NCBI RefSeq assembly: GCF_017873245.1
Contig: NZ_JAGGJY010000008.1
Location: 62,001-126,000, forward strand
Source: Clostridium tertium
Lineage (GTDB): Bacteria; Bacillota; Clostridia; Clostridiales; Clostridiaceae
Direction: 5' to 3'
DNA: 64,000 nucleotides
Position numbers and translations under genes: made by a program. How positions within the stretch are numbered: the stretch's first letter is position 1; every line of letters begins with the position of its first letter. Under the pieces are notes generated by a model. The model saw only the letters and a list, made by a program, of their open reading frames with translations. It searched no databases and had not been told where the DNA came from. This document shows positions 42,325 through 51,557 of this stretch, piece by piece.

Positions 42325-43440
42325 CTAACTTTTTTCTGCAATCTTTACTAAATCTTCATTCTTTTTCATTATTCTCTCATAATATACTTTTATAGTTGCC
42401 GCTGTTGGAGACGCTAAAAGCATTCCTAAAGCTCCATAAAACCCTCCACCTATTAATACTGCTATTATTATAAATAAAGGTCTTACTCCTACTTTATCTC
42501 CTATTAACTTAGGATCTAAATACCAACCATCAAATAGTTGAAGTGCTAATAATACTAAAAATACAATTACTCCCTTAGTTGGAGATACAAATACATTAAA
42601 TAAAAATCCCACTATTTCTCCTATAAATGGCCCAAAGTATGGAATCATATTAGTTATTCCAACTATAACAGCTAATAAAAAAGCATATTCTGATTTAACT
42701 ATAGTTAACAAAACTAATGCCATAGCTGCAATAATTGCAGAATCTATTGCTTTTATTCCTATATAAGCACCTATCATATTATGATATATTCTAACACCCT
42801 CTATTAATTTCTTACCTTTTTTTTCTTTAAGTATTAAGAATGTTAACTTTTTACTTTCTTTTATTAATCTATCTTTATCTACTAACACATATATAGATAT
42901 TAATAAACCTAGAAATAATTTAACTATTTGGCTAGAAATAGTTAATATATATGATATTGAACCCTCCAATAAAGTTACTGCCATTGTTCCAAATTGAGTT
43001 ATTATATGATTGACATTATCCATTGTTCCTGTAGTATTTATAATTTCTTTTACAGATTCATTATTTAAAATTATATCTAACCAATCTTGAGTCTCTTGAA
43101 TATATATAGGCATTTTTGTTGTTATATCTACAGCACTATCTATCATAATAGGTATTAAGTATATTGATGCTAGTATCAGTAAGGCTAATACTAATAAATA
43201 AGTGCTTAATATAGCAATACCTTCTTTTACCTTAAACTTTCTTTTTATAAATTTAACTAAAGGATTTAAAATATATCCAAATACTAAACCATAAACAACC
43301 GGCAACATTAAAGACCAAAATTTCTTTAATATACTAAAAAAATATGAGTAATTTTCTATAACCTTAAATCCAACTATACCTAATAATATTGCTATAACAC
43401 TAGTAATTAACAAATCCTTATTTTTTATATTATTAAAAAT
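42325..43440 (-). CDS. AI-2E (PerM/YtvI) family transporter, start codon uncertain
   Basis: This is a polytopic membrane protein of about 370 residues of the AI-2E/PerM family, with about eight helices and the family block NMIPYFGPFIGEI (near 255-267) and LLASPTAATI at the C-terminal side. Substrates range from autoinducer-2 to Na+/Li+ in relatives. The only standard start in frame is a TTG at 43413, which has no well-spaced ribosome site. A strong GAGGGGAG (43457-43450) instead fits an ATT codon at 43440 (9-base spacing), giving the N-terminus xFNNIKNKDLL, which I use here. Confidence 0.75.
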   Translation of the reverse strand: MFNNIKNKDLLITSVIAILLGIVGFKVIENYSYFFSILKKFWSLMLPVVYGLVFGYILNPLVKFIKRKFKVKEGIAILSTYLLVLALLILASIYLIPIMIDSAVDITTKMPIYIQETQDWLDIILNNESVKEIINTTGTMDNVNHIITQFGTMAVTLLEGSISYILTISSQIVKLFLGLLISIYVLVDKDRLIKESKKLTFLILKEKKGKKLIEGVRIYHNMIGAYIGIKAIDSAIIAAMALVLLTIVKSEYAFLLAVIVGITNMIPYFGPFIGEIVGFLFNVFVSPTKGVIVFLVLLALQLFDGWYLDPKLIGDKVGVRPLFIIIAVLIGGGFYGALGMLLASPTAATIKVYYERIMKKNEDLVKIAEKS

Positions 43441-43542
43441 ATTTATCTACTCCCCTCTTCAATTTCTATAGATTATATCATAATAGTATTATATAGTCTT
43501 TCATATTATTATTAACTTTTTATAAATATTAAATACAAATAA

Positions 43543-43562
43543 GGATGCAAATTTTCGCATCC
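43543..43562 (-). terminator. Terminator of argS
   Basis: GGATGC (43543-43548) pairs with GCATCC (43557-43562). On the minus strand it is followed by TTATTTGTATTT. Confidence 0.65.
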
Positions 43563-43576
43563 TCACTTACTATATA

Positions 43577-45268
43577 TTACATCTTATCTACAACTTCAAT
43601 TCCTAATAAAGCTAAAGAATTCTTGATTACTTGGCATGTAGCTTTTACTAAGCTTAGTCTAGCTTCTTTTAATTCTTCGTCTTCTAAATTTAATACAGAA
43701 TGTGCATTATAGAATTTATTAAATGATTTTGCAACTTCTATTGCATATCTTGTAACAATTGATGGCTCTAATTTTTCTATTGCTAAATGTATTTGCTTTG
43801 CAAATCCTTCTAATGCTTTTACTAATTCAAATTCTTCTTTTGAAGAAAGCTTAGAATAATCTGCATTTCCCTTAAACCCTCCTGCTCTTGTTAATATACT
43901 ATTTGCTCTTGCATATGAATATTGAACATAAGGACCTGTTTCACCATCAAATGAAAGCATTTCTTTCCAATCAAATACTATATCCTTTTCTCTAGAGTTT
44001 TTTAGATAAGTAAATACTACTGCTCCAACACCTATCTTTTTAGATACTTCTTCTTTGTTATCTAAATTTGGATTTTTTTCATTTATTACTTCTAATGTTT
44101 TATCTATAGATTCTTTTATTAAGTCATCTAATAAAATAACTTCGCCTTTTCTAGTTGAAAGTTTTCTATCTGCAAATTTTACAAGTCCGAAGCCTACATG
44201 AACACAATCTTTTGCCCATTCATGACCTGCAAGCTCTAATACCTTGAATACTTGCTTAAAGTGTAGTGCTTGTGGTGTTCCAACAACATATATACTCTTA
44301 TAGAAATCATATTTTTTCTTTCTATACATTGCAGCAGCTAAATCTCTAGTTGCATATATTGATGCTCCGTCACCTTTTAGAACTATACATGGAGGCATAT
44401 TATATTCATCAAGCATAACTACTTGTGCCCCATTACTTTCTACTAATAAGTTCTTTTCCTTTAATTCATTTACTACAACATCCATTTTATCATTATAGAA
44501 TGCTTCGCCTGCATATGAATCAAATTTAACATCAAAAATTTCATATATTCTTTCAAATTCTTTTAAGCTTAAGTCTCTAAATCTCTTCCATAAAGCTTCT
44601 ACTTCTTTATCTCCATCTTCCAATGCTTTAAAGTAAGCTCTTCCTTCATCTTCTAGTAAAGGATCTTTTTCAGCTTCTTCATGGAATTTAACATATATTC
44701 TTAATAGCTCATCTATAGCATTCTTTTCTAATGCCTCTTCATTTCCCCATCTTTTATATGCAGATATAAGTTTTCCAAATTGAGTTCCCCAGTCACCTAA
44801 GTGATTTATTCCCTCAACAGTATATCCTTCTTTTTTAAATATCTTATATAAAGAATTTCCTATAGCAGTTGTAAATAAATGTCCAACATGGAATGGCTTT
44901 GCTATATTAGGTGATGAATATTCAACACAAATAGTTTTTCCTTCTCCTACATTCGATGAACCATATTCATCTCCTTCTGCTAATACTTTTTCTATTGTAT
45001 TTCTAGTAAATACACTTTTGTCTGCAAAGAAATTAACATATGGTCCAACATTGATTATCTTTTCAAATCCATCGCTGTTTATTTTACCTGCTAACTCCTC
45101 TGATATCATATTAGGAGCTTTTCTAAATGCCTTTGCTAATTGAAAACATGGAAATGCGTAATCTCCCATCTCACTCTTTGGTGGAATTTCTATTAACTTT
45201 TCTATGCTTTCAATATCCATATCAACATGTTTACTTATTGCTTCTACAACTTTTTTCTTGTAATCCAT
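43577..45268 (-). CDS. argS: Arginyl-tRNA synthetase
   Basis: ArgRS charges tRNA-Arg. The 563-residue class I enzyme has an N-terminal additional domain (1-110), the HIGH-like PFHVGHL (about 130-136), a KMSKS-like [10 protein letters not shown], and a C-terminal anticodon-binding helical domain ending in [14 protein letters not shown]. It is preceded by a T-box leader, so its expression should rise when uncharged tRNA-Arg accumulates. Confidence 0.96.
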   Translation of the reverse strand: MDYKKKVVEAISKHVDMDIESIEKLIEIPPKSEMGDYAFPCFQLAKAFRKAPNMISEELAGKINSDGFEKIINVGPYVNFFADKSVFTRNTIEKVLAEGDEYGSSNVGEGKTICVEYSSPNIAKPFHVGHLFTTAIGNSLYKIFKKEGYTVEGINHLGDWGTQFGKLISAYKRWGNEEALEKNAIDELLRIYVKFHEEAEKDPLLEDEGRAYFKALEDGDKEVEALWKRFRDLSLKEFERIYEIFDVKFDSYAGEAFYNDKMDVVVNELKEKNLLVESNGAQVVMLDEYNMPPCIVLKGDGASIYATRDLAAAMYRKKKYDFYKSIYVVGTPQALHFKQVFKVLELAGHEWAKDCVHVGFGLVKFADRKLSTRKGEVILLDDLIKESIDKTLEVINEKNPNLDNKEEVSKKIGVGAVVFTYLKNSREKDIVFDWKEMLSFDGETGPYVQYSYARANSILTRAGGFKGNADYSKLSSKEEFELVKALEGFAKQIHLAIEKLEPSIVTRYAIEVAKSFNKFYNAHSVLNLEDEELKEARLSLVKATCQVIKNSLALLGIEVVDKM

Positions 45269-45310
45269 TATGTATCCTCCTTAAATTTTCCTAATAATTA
45301 AAAAAATAAA

Positions 45311-45540
45311 AAATCCGTCTCTTAAATAAATAAGAGACGGAAAAAAATCCCGCGGTACCACTCTGATTGCATAAAATGCCACTCAATGCCTTAACGCAGC
45401 AATACGAACTATCCTACTAATAAAATTTCAGTAGCTATCTCCAAGGCTCTCTTCCTAACATTTTATCTTATAAGGCTTACACCAACCCCTTACTCGCTTA
45501 AAGAATCAAATATAGTACTCTCCTCTTCATAGATATTAAT
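45311..45540 (-). ncRNA. T-box riboswitch of argS
   Basis: Read on the minus strand, the conserved antiterminator sequence TGGTACCGCGG lies at 45360-45350, shortly before a terminator hairpin CCGTCTCTTA/TAAGAGACGG (45340-45315) and a T run. Upstream is a long stem I region with GGGGTTGGTG and GTAAGCC elements typical of T-boxes. An AGA triplet at 45468-45466 could be the arginine specifier; that choice is tentative. Uncharged tRNA-Arg should favour read-through into argS. Confidence 0.93.
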
Positions 45541-45707
45541 ACTTATTCTAATTTAATATAAACATTATACATAAACAAAACTTTTATTGTCAACACCAAA
45601 GGTAATCATATATAAATAAATTCAACTATTATCTATACTTTATTAATTAAAGTGATATAATATCTATAATAAAAATAATTTTCATAATATTTACTTAAGG
45701 AGTCAAT

Positions 45708-47216
45708 ATGAATAGGGTTGGTATTATAGATATAGGTCCAAGTTCTCTTAGACTTATGTTAACTGAAGTTAATGAACATGGATATTTTAAAATAATAGAT
45801 GAATTAAAAACATCTATCAGGTTATGTCATGATTTAGTTACTGATTACGGTATATGTAATGAAAACTTTAAAACTATACTTTCTACACTTAGAGCGTATA
45901 AATCACTTTGTACTGTTTCGGGTGCAAATAAAATATTTGCTGTTGCTACTGAATCTTTAAGAGAAGCTAAGAATAAAGATGTTCTTCTTCCTCTTATAAA
46001 GAAAGAATTAGATATTGATATTAGAGTTCTAAGTTGTGATGAAGAAATTTACTATAACTTCCTTGGTATAAAGAGAAGTATTTATATAGGCAATTCCTTA
46101 ATGATTGAAGTTGCTGGCACTGATACTCATTTAGCTTGGGTCCAAGGTGATAAAATACTAAAAAGTATTACATTGCCTATAGGAAGTGTAAATCTAACAT
46201 ATAAATTTAATTTGAGAGATAGAATATTACCTCAAGATTTAACTGATACATTTGAATTTATAACCTCCAAATTAAATGATATTGATTGGCTTATGGAGAC
46301 TAAGTTCGATTCTATTATAGGCATAGCATCTACAGTCAGAAATCTTGGTAAAATAGATAGAGTCAGAAAGCGATATCCCTTTGATATTCCTCATAACTAT
46401 GAACTTTCTGATATTGATGTTCAAGAAATATTTAATTTATTAAAATGTAAGGACTATAAACAAAGACAAAAGCTAGATGGAATGGAACCAGAACTTGCAG
46501 ATATAATCGTTGGTGGAACTGCTATCTTTAAGAGAATAGTTAATATGGTTCAATGTAACAAAATAATTATTTCAGGAAGAGGCCTTAGAGAAGGCTTAAT
46601 GTATGAATATCTTGATAATAAATACTCAATACCAGAAGATATACTAAATTATAGCATAAACGAAATATTAGAAACTTTAAATTGTGATAAAAATCATGCA
46701 CTAAATGTGTTTAAAATAGCTTATAATTTATTTAATTCTTTAAAGCCATTACACCATTTAGGTGATGAATATTTAAATATTATAAAAACATCTTCAATGC
46801 TTCATGATTGTGGAATTAGCATTAACTATTATGGGCACCATAAGCATTCATTTTATATAATATTAAATTCCTATATAAATGGATTAACCCATAAGGAACT
46901 TCTTATGAGTGCTGCTATCGCCGCTTCTCATAGATTTAATAGCTATCAAACACCTTTATCACCATTTTCTTCAGTTATTAGCCAATTAGACTTACGATCA
47001 GTAAAACTTATTGGAGTTCTTATTAAAATAGCAGAAGGTTTAGACAGAAGCCTCGTTGGCGCAGTTAAAAAGCTTCAAGTGTCATTTGATAATCATACAG
47101 TAACAATTAAAGTTTCTTCAGATATAGATGTTGACTTTGAAATTCGTCAAGCTTTAAGAGCAAGCGAAAAATTTAGAGAAATATATGGAAAAGAACTTAT
47201 TATTGAAGCTATTTAA
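45708..47216 (+). CDS. Ppx/GppA-family phosphatase with HD domain, degenerate phosphate loop
   Basis: This 502-residue protein resembles exopolyphosphatase/guanosine pentaphosphatase. An N-terminal actin-like ATPase fold (IDIGPSSLRL at 7-16; DEEIYYNFLG near 111-120 with the usual acidic pair) precedes a C-terminal HD-type domain (LHDCG and HHKHS near 365-380). The phosphate-binding motif, normally DIGGGSTE, reads EVAGTDTH (134-141), so activity is doubtful. An AAGGAG site precedes the ATG. It is a single-gene unit. Confidence 0.82.
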   Translation: MNRVGIIDIGPSSLRLMLTEVNEHGYFKIIDELKTSIRLCHDLVTDYGICNENFKTILSTLRAYKSLCTVSGANKIFAVATESLREAKNKDVLLPLIKKELDIDIRVLSCDEEIYYNFLGIKRSIYIGNSLMIEVAGTDTHLAWVQGDKILKSITLPIGSVNLTYKFNLRDRILPQDLTDTFEFITSKLNDIDWLMETKFDSIIGIASTVRNLGKIDRVRKRYPFDIPHNYELSDIDVQEIFNLLKCKDYKQRQKLDGMEPELADIIVGGTAIFKRIVNMVQCNKIIISGRGLREGLMYEYLDNKYSIPEDILNYSINEILETLNCDKNHALNVFKIAYNLFNSLKPLHHLGDEYLNIIKTSSMLHDCGISINYYGHHKHSFYIILNSYINGLTHKELLMSAAIAASHRFNSYQTPLSPFSSVISQLDLRSVKLIGVLIKIAEGLDRSLVGAVKKLQVSFDNHTVTIKVSSDIDVDFEIRQALRASEKFREIYGKELIIEAI

Positions 47217-47303
47217 ATTATTATTTTAATAAAAACTTTTTATTAATTAACCGTGTTCGGGAGAATTTATAAAATTATAAAAAATAAAAAAGTATATTCA
47301 TCT

Positions 47304-47347
47304 AAGTGTAATTAAAAGTTCATAAAATCTGGCTTTTAATTACACTT
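47304..47347. terminator. Bidirectional terminator, ppx / site-2-protease-like gene
   Basis: AAGTGTAATTAAAAG (47304-47318) pairs exactly with CTTTTAATTACACTT (47333-47347) between convergent genes. Confidence 0.8.
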
Positions 47348-47371
47348 CTTTTTATAGAATCTACTTTTATA

Positions 47372-48019
47372 CTAAAATATTATCCCTACAACTCCAAATG
47401 CTATTTTACTAAATATAGTAAAGATTAAATTTGATGGTATTGTTAGTATAAATTGACCTACTAAAACAATACCTAAAAGAATAAACATTTGATATTGATA
47501 AAGCTTATCTGCAACTTTATAAAAATTTTTAGGACTTATTTCTCTAAATAACTCAAACCCTGCAAGTCCTGGAAGAGGTATTAAATTAAATACAAATAAA
47601 TTTATATTAATAATCGAAATAAATTTTAATGCTAATCCAATTATATTGAATGCTGATGACGGCAATTTATAAGCAACATTAATCCATATCGCAAATATAA
47701 ACATTCCAATAAATCCTACTAATAAATTTGCAAGAGGAGCTGCCATAGTTACCTTTATTGCATCCTTCTGACCTCTTTTATATGCACTTGGATTTGTATC
47801 TACAGGCTTAGTCCAACCAAACCCTACTAATAAAATCATAACAAACCCAATAATATCGATATGAGCTACTGGATTTAATGTTAATCTTCCTTGAAATCTT
47901 GGTGTTTTATCTCCTAATTTATCTGCTACTTTAGCTTTTGCATATCCTTGCGCAACAAAAGCTATCAAAATTGCAGGTACTGTTAATATCTTCATTAATA
48001 AATAATTTGATCCTAACAT
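47372..48019 (-). CDS. Site-2-protease-fold membrane protein lacking zinc ligands
   Basis: This 215-residue protein aligns along its length with the short M50B (YwhC/FtsX-independent S2P) family: ADKLGDKTPRFQGRLTLNPVAHID and VFNLIPLPG are unmistakable. The HExxH motif that should lie just before (HEFAH in relatives) reads QGYAK (24-28), and the third ligand in PPLDG is replaced in PGLAG (150-154). All zinc ligands are thus lost, though the membrane scaffold is intact and the frame is open. It is probably a non-catalytic binding or scaffold protein. Confidence 0.85.
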   Translation of the reverse strand: MLGSNYLLMKILTVPAILIAFVAQGYAKAKVADKLGDKTPRFQGRLTLNPVAHIDIIGFVMILLVGFGWTKPVDTNPSAYKRGQKDAIKVTMAAPLANLLVGFIGMFIFAIWINVAYKLPSSAFNIIGLALKFISIININLFVFNLIPLPGLAGFELFREISPKNFYKVADKLYQYQMFILLGIVLVGQFILTIPSNLIFTIFSKIAFGVVGIIF

Positions 48020-48270
48020 TCTAGTCCTCCTTATTCTTTTTTATGATTATACCATATTTATCAAATTTAATACTTCTTGTTTATATTTTTTTAATAAAAA
48101 AGTAAGCAAACTTCATATTTATTTTTCATTTATAAGTCTAATATATGTTTAAATGGAATTTAATACCTTATTTGATAAAAGTAACAACTCATTACCTATA
48201 TATGTCATGAGCTTCAAATTTTGAATAATTTTCAAGTATCACAAGTAAATTTAACATTTCTATAATATTA

Positions 48271-48300
48271 AAAGGGACTTTACTAATAGTAAAGTCCTTT
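48271..48300 (-). terminator. Terminator of the LCP gene
   Basis: AAAGGGACTTTACT (48271-48284) pairs with AGTAAAGTCCTTT (48288-48300) with one bulge, just after the stop at 48307. A TTTTAAT tail follows on the minus strand. Confidence 0.75.
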
Positions 48301-48306
48301 AAGTTT

Positions 48307-49770
48307 TTATTGATTTGGTTTTTCACCTTGAGGTTTTTCAAGATTATTTACATTACCGTTATTATTTTCTCCATTTGTTGGTGGTGTTGTTTCATTTCCT
48401 CCATTTACTGGAGGTTTTGTTGTTTCATTTTCCCCACTTGCTGGTGGATTAGTTGTTCCATTTCCTCCACTTGCTGGTGGATTAGTTGTTCCATTTCCTC
48501 CATTTGCTGGCGGTTTTGTTGTTTCATTTCCTCCACTTGCCGGTGGGTTATTTGTTCCATTTCCTCCATTTGCTGGTGGTTTTATAACATCTTTATCTGG
48601 AGTTGGATCTGGAATAACATCTTTATTTTTATCATCATACTCCTCTGGTCTTATGTTATACATGGAGTTATATCTAGCTTCTTCAGAATTATAAGCTGCA
48701 GCAACATTTTCAACTGCTAATAAATCAAACTCTTCTGGATTAGGTAGCTTATTATTAAAAATAAAATCATGTAATACTTTTGAGTTCTGTTCAAAATCTA
48801 TTAATAAGCACCAACCTCTATCTTTATATAAATTATCTCTTGCAATAAGCTCTGTTTGTGGTATTTGTAGTTGTTCAAAATCTAAACTTGGTAACTTATA
48901 AATTGTATAAGCTAAATTTAAAGCTTCTGGTATATCTATGTTAGTCTTCACTTGCTCTGATAAAGTATTGGCTATACCTACATATTTTAAAGGATTTACC
49001 TCTTTTAACTTTTTAGCAACCTCATGTAATACCTTACTTTGTCTCTCTCCTCTTTCAAAATTTCCATTTCCAACATATCTTATTCTTGCATAAGATAAGG
49101 CTTGTTGTCCATTTACCTTTTGAAGTCCTGTTTTAGTAATTGGAGGAGAGTTTACACCTGTAGCTTCACCTATATATTTATTTACTTCATCTATCTCATA
49201 ATCTTTTATATCTACTTCAATTCCACCAATTTGATCTATTATAGCTTCAAATCCCCAAAAGTTTACTATAATATATTTATCTAAATGTAAATCAAAGTTT
49301 TGTTCGATAGTATCCATTAGTAAAGCTGCTCCACCTTCAGCCCCTTTAAGTTTTCCTTTATCATCTTCTTCAGAACTTCCAAAGGCAAAGGCAGCATTTA
49401 TTTTATTTTCTCCATATTCAGGTATATCAACTAATGTATCTCTCATTATTGAAGTCAACTTAACTTTTTTATTGTTATTATCTAATGTTGCAATAATAAT
49501 AGAATCTGATCTTGCTGGCTCATCTAAAGTTCTTCCATCAGTTCCTATTAATAAAACATTTGTAATTCCATCTACCTCATTGTAGCTAACTTCTTTTTTA
49601 TTTTCTGGCTTATATTCTACATAAATTTTATTTCTAATATGATTATAATACCCCCAAGCTGTTGCTATAATTATTGCTAATACACTTAGGATAGATATTA
49701 ATATAATTTTCTTTTTATTTCTCTTTTTTTTCTTAGAACTTTTTCTTTTCACTGAATCATTTTCACTCAT
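48307..49770 (-). CDS. LytR-CpsA-Psr (LCP) family cell-wall glycopolymer ligase with repeat tail
   Basis: LCP proteins attach teichoic-acid-type polymers or capsule to peptidoglycan. The 487-residue protein has a basic cytosolic start, one membrane helix (about 22-42), and an extracellular LCP domain (about 70-330) with LLIGTDGR, ARSDSIIIATLD, and SIMRDTLVDIPEYGENKINAAF, whose arginines and aspartates bind the lipid pyrophosphate. The last 100 residues are a Pro/Gly/Asn/Thr tail of 11-residue repeats, probably a flexible wall-spanning segment. It has an AGGGAGG ribosome site. Confidence 0.93.
   Translation of the reverse strand: MSENDSVKRKSSKKKKRNKKKIILISILSVLAIIIATAWGYYNHIRNKIYVEYKPENKKEVSYNEVDGITNVLLIGTDGRTLDEPARSDSIIIATLDNNNKKVKLTSIMRDTLVDIPEYGENKINAAFAFGSSEEDDKGKLKGAEGGAALLMDTIEQNFDLHLDKYIIVNFWGFEAIIDQIGGIEVDIKDYEIDEVNKYIGEATGVNSPPITKTGLQKVNGQQALSYARIRYVGNGNFERGERQSKVLHEVAKKLKEVNPLKYVGIANTLSEQVKTNIDIPEALNLAYTIYKLPSLDFEQLQIPQTELIARDNLYKDRGWCLLIDFEQNSKVLHDFIFNNKLPNPEEFDLLAVENVAAAYNSEEARYNSMYNIRPEEYDDKNKDVIPDPTPDKDVIKPPANGGNGTNNPPASGGNETTKPPANGGNGTTNPPASGGNGTTNPPASGENETTKPPVNGGNETTPPTNGENNNGNVNNLEKPQGEKPNQ
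48352..48579 (-). repeat. In-frame tandem repeat in the LCP tail (33-base period)
   Basis: About seven units of PPANGGNGTTN type, with N/S and G/E variation, repeat every 33 bases. One unit is a residue shorter. The repeats are long and similar enough to change copy number by slippage. Confidence 0.85.
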
Positions 49771-50352
49771 CCTAATTCCTCCCTTTAATTTATTATATAA
49801 CCAAGACCTTCATTTTTACAACAATATCCATTATATTATACTAAATTTATTTGTCATCTTTGTTACAAATATATAACAAAATATAATATTCTTCATATTT
49901 ATATTATTTAAATTATTTATCTACATTATTTATACTAAAATATTTTTATATTCACGTATTTTATAAGCTAAATTAAACTTAATAATATTTAACTTTTATA
50001 TAAATTTGATTTTAATTTATAAATACACCTTTTTTATTTGAATTATTCAATTAACACTTCAAATGGTTGAGTATGATAATATTTAAGCATCAATGATAAT
50101 TATTTCAGTAAAATATCATACTTGAAAAGACTATATTATTTAATCCTTAATAAGTTAATAAATATTTACTTTATTAAAATTAAATTATTTACTCATAAAT
50201 TAATTAAATATATATTCTCCCCCATATATAAATTATTTGCTATATTATAAAATTTAATCTTAATTATAAATATCTAAAAAATAATACATTCTTATTTTAT
50301 AATGTTTAAATTTATTCTTATTTGTTAATAATAGGAATAAGGGGTGATAAAT
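49771..50352. other. 582-base intergenic region with one long inverted repeat
   Basis: Very AT-rich sequence between divergent LCP and BofC-like genes. GTATGATA (50071-50078) and TATCATAC (50114-50121) form a palindrome whose arms extend outward by three more matching bases with a mismatch (GTTGA/TTGAA). It could be a small structured RNA or a regulator site. I see no other gene. Confidence 0.35.
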
Positions 50353-50997
50353 ATGGATAATTTAAATAATAATTCAAACTTAAAATCTACCAAAAAGAAT
50401 ATTAATAAAAAACAAAAAGCTGCTATGCTTGTTTCATTTATTTCATTATTAGCAATTTGCTTTTGCTTAAGTTACTTTATAACTGATTATATAACTGATC
50501 CCAATAGAGATATAACTAATGCGGAAGCTCAAAATGAAACTGTATATAGTGAAAATAATAAATATTTAGATAATAATATCTATGTAATGCTAAAAACAAA
50601 TGATAATATAGATATGGCTGAAAACCTAATTAATTTGAAAAGCAAATTAGATTTAAGTGAAAATATTACTAAAGAAGATTTAAGTGAAGAACTATCAACC
50701 CAAGGATACGTTCTTTCTGAGTGGGACAATAATAAATTAGTTTACACAAGAGATGCAGCTGTAAATACAAGTAAATTTAAATCTGATAAATACTATTTAG
50801 GTGAAGAAAATGGTTTTATAAGCTTATTCAAAACAGATTCTAATGGTAATATAATTAAATCTGAAAAGAAAGTTTATTCTGATTCTAAACCACTATCAAA
50901 CTTGCCAGAAATAGATCAAAACTATATTAAAGAACATAAATTTTCTTTTGATACAAAAGAAGAAGCACTACAAAAGTTAAGTGAAATGATATCATAA
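50353..50997 (+). CDS. Membrane-anchored protein with a BofC-like C-terminal domain
   Basis: I choose the ATG at 50353 (214 residues), with AAGGGGTG 6 bases upstream. A basic N-terminus and one membrane helix (about 25-45) are followed by an extracytoplasmic part. Its C-terminal half (GYVLSEWDNNKLVYTRD, YYLGEENGFISLFK, and the final FDTKEEALQKLSEM) resembles the BofC C-terminal domain, found in a Bacillus regulator of sporulation sigma-K processing. The match is weak by eye. A role in sporulation is not shown. Confidence 0.6.
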   Translation: MDNLNNNSNLKSTKKNINKKQKAAMLVSFISLLAICFCLSYFITDYITDPNRDITNAEAQNETVYSENNKYLDNNIYVMLKTNDNIDMAENLINLKSKLDLSENITKEDLSEELSTQGYVLSEWDNNKLVYTRDAAVNTSKFKSDKYYLGEENGFISLFKTDSNGNIIKSEKKVYSDSKPLSNLPEIDQNYIKEHKFSFDTKEEALQKLSEMIS

Positions 50998-51014
50998 TAA
51001 CTACCTTTATTACC

Positions 51015-51040
51015 AAAAGGGAGCACATGCTCCTTTTTTT
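51015..51040 (+). terminator. Terminator of the BofC-like gene
   Basis: AAAAGGGAGCA (51015-51025) pairs with TGCTCCTTTT (51028-51037), one bulged G, ending in seven T. Confidence 0.8.
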
Positions 51041-51557
51041 GATTTGTAAATAAGGCATAACAAATCTTAATGAGGGAATAAATAAATTATAAACTAATTT
51101 ATTTAGGAACATTATTAATTTATTACTATACACTATACATTTCATTCATAATACTTAGTAGTAGTGGAAATACTAGGGCTTTAAAAATTGCGCATTAGCT
51201 AAATAATATGTAAACACATAAGGTGAATAGCAAATTTAAGAATATACTTAGAAAATAATTATACAATTTTCACTAACATTGTTAGATATAGCAGAAAATA
51301 CTATATCATTACATACATATAATTTTATATAGGTCAAAGTAGAATTTATAATTTTTTTCTTTCTATTTTGATTTTTTTTCACATTTTAAGACAAAAAAGT
51401 ATAATTATAATATGTATTTAGTTAATATTTTCATAATATATTTTAAAATTGTGTAATTGTAATAATTTTTTCACATTTTTTATTTACATATCGATATAAA
51501 GCTATTAATATATATTTATTGCCCTAAAAAAATTATTCCAAATCGGAGGTTTGTTTT
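51041..51557. other. Intergenic region before arginase
   Basis: About 520 AT-rich bases. Small open frames occur but lack ribosome sites. A weak inverted repeat GATATAG...CTATATC is visible near 51284-51306. The arginase promoter must lie here, but I cannot choose one; no riboswitch is recognised. Confidence 0.35.

Noticed and set aside
48352..48579. Regularly spaced repeat resembling a CRISPR array
   Set aside because: The period is 33 bases, in frame, with no unique spacers, and encodes PPxxGGN protein repeats.
48310..48720. Open frame antisense to the LCP repeat tail, rich in Cys, Trp and Ser
   Set aside because: Its composition is that of a proline/glycine repeat read backwards, with no ribosome site; it is a shadow of the LCP gene.
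50094..50107. Fur box in the gap before the BofC-like gene
   Set aside because: TGATAATTATTTCA lacks a base relative to the 7-1-7 form and no promoter is seen next to it.
50927..51145. Small minus-strand frame overlapping the end of the BofC-like gene
   Set aside because: No ribosome site, overlaps a terminator, and has no recognisable pattern.
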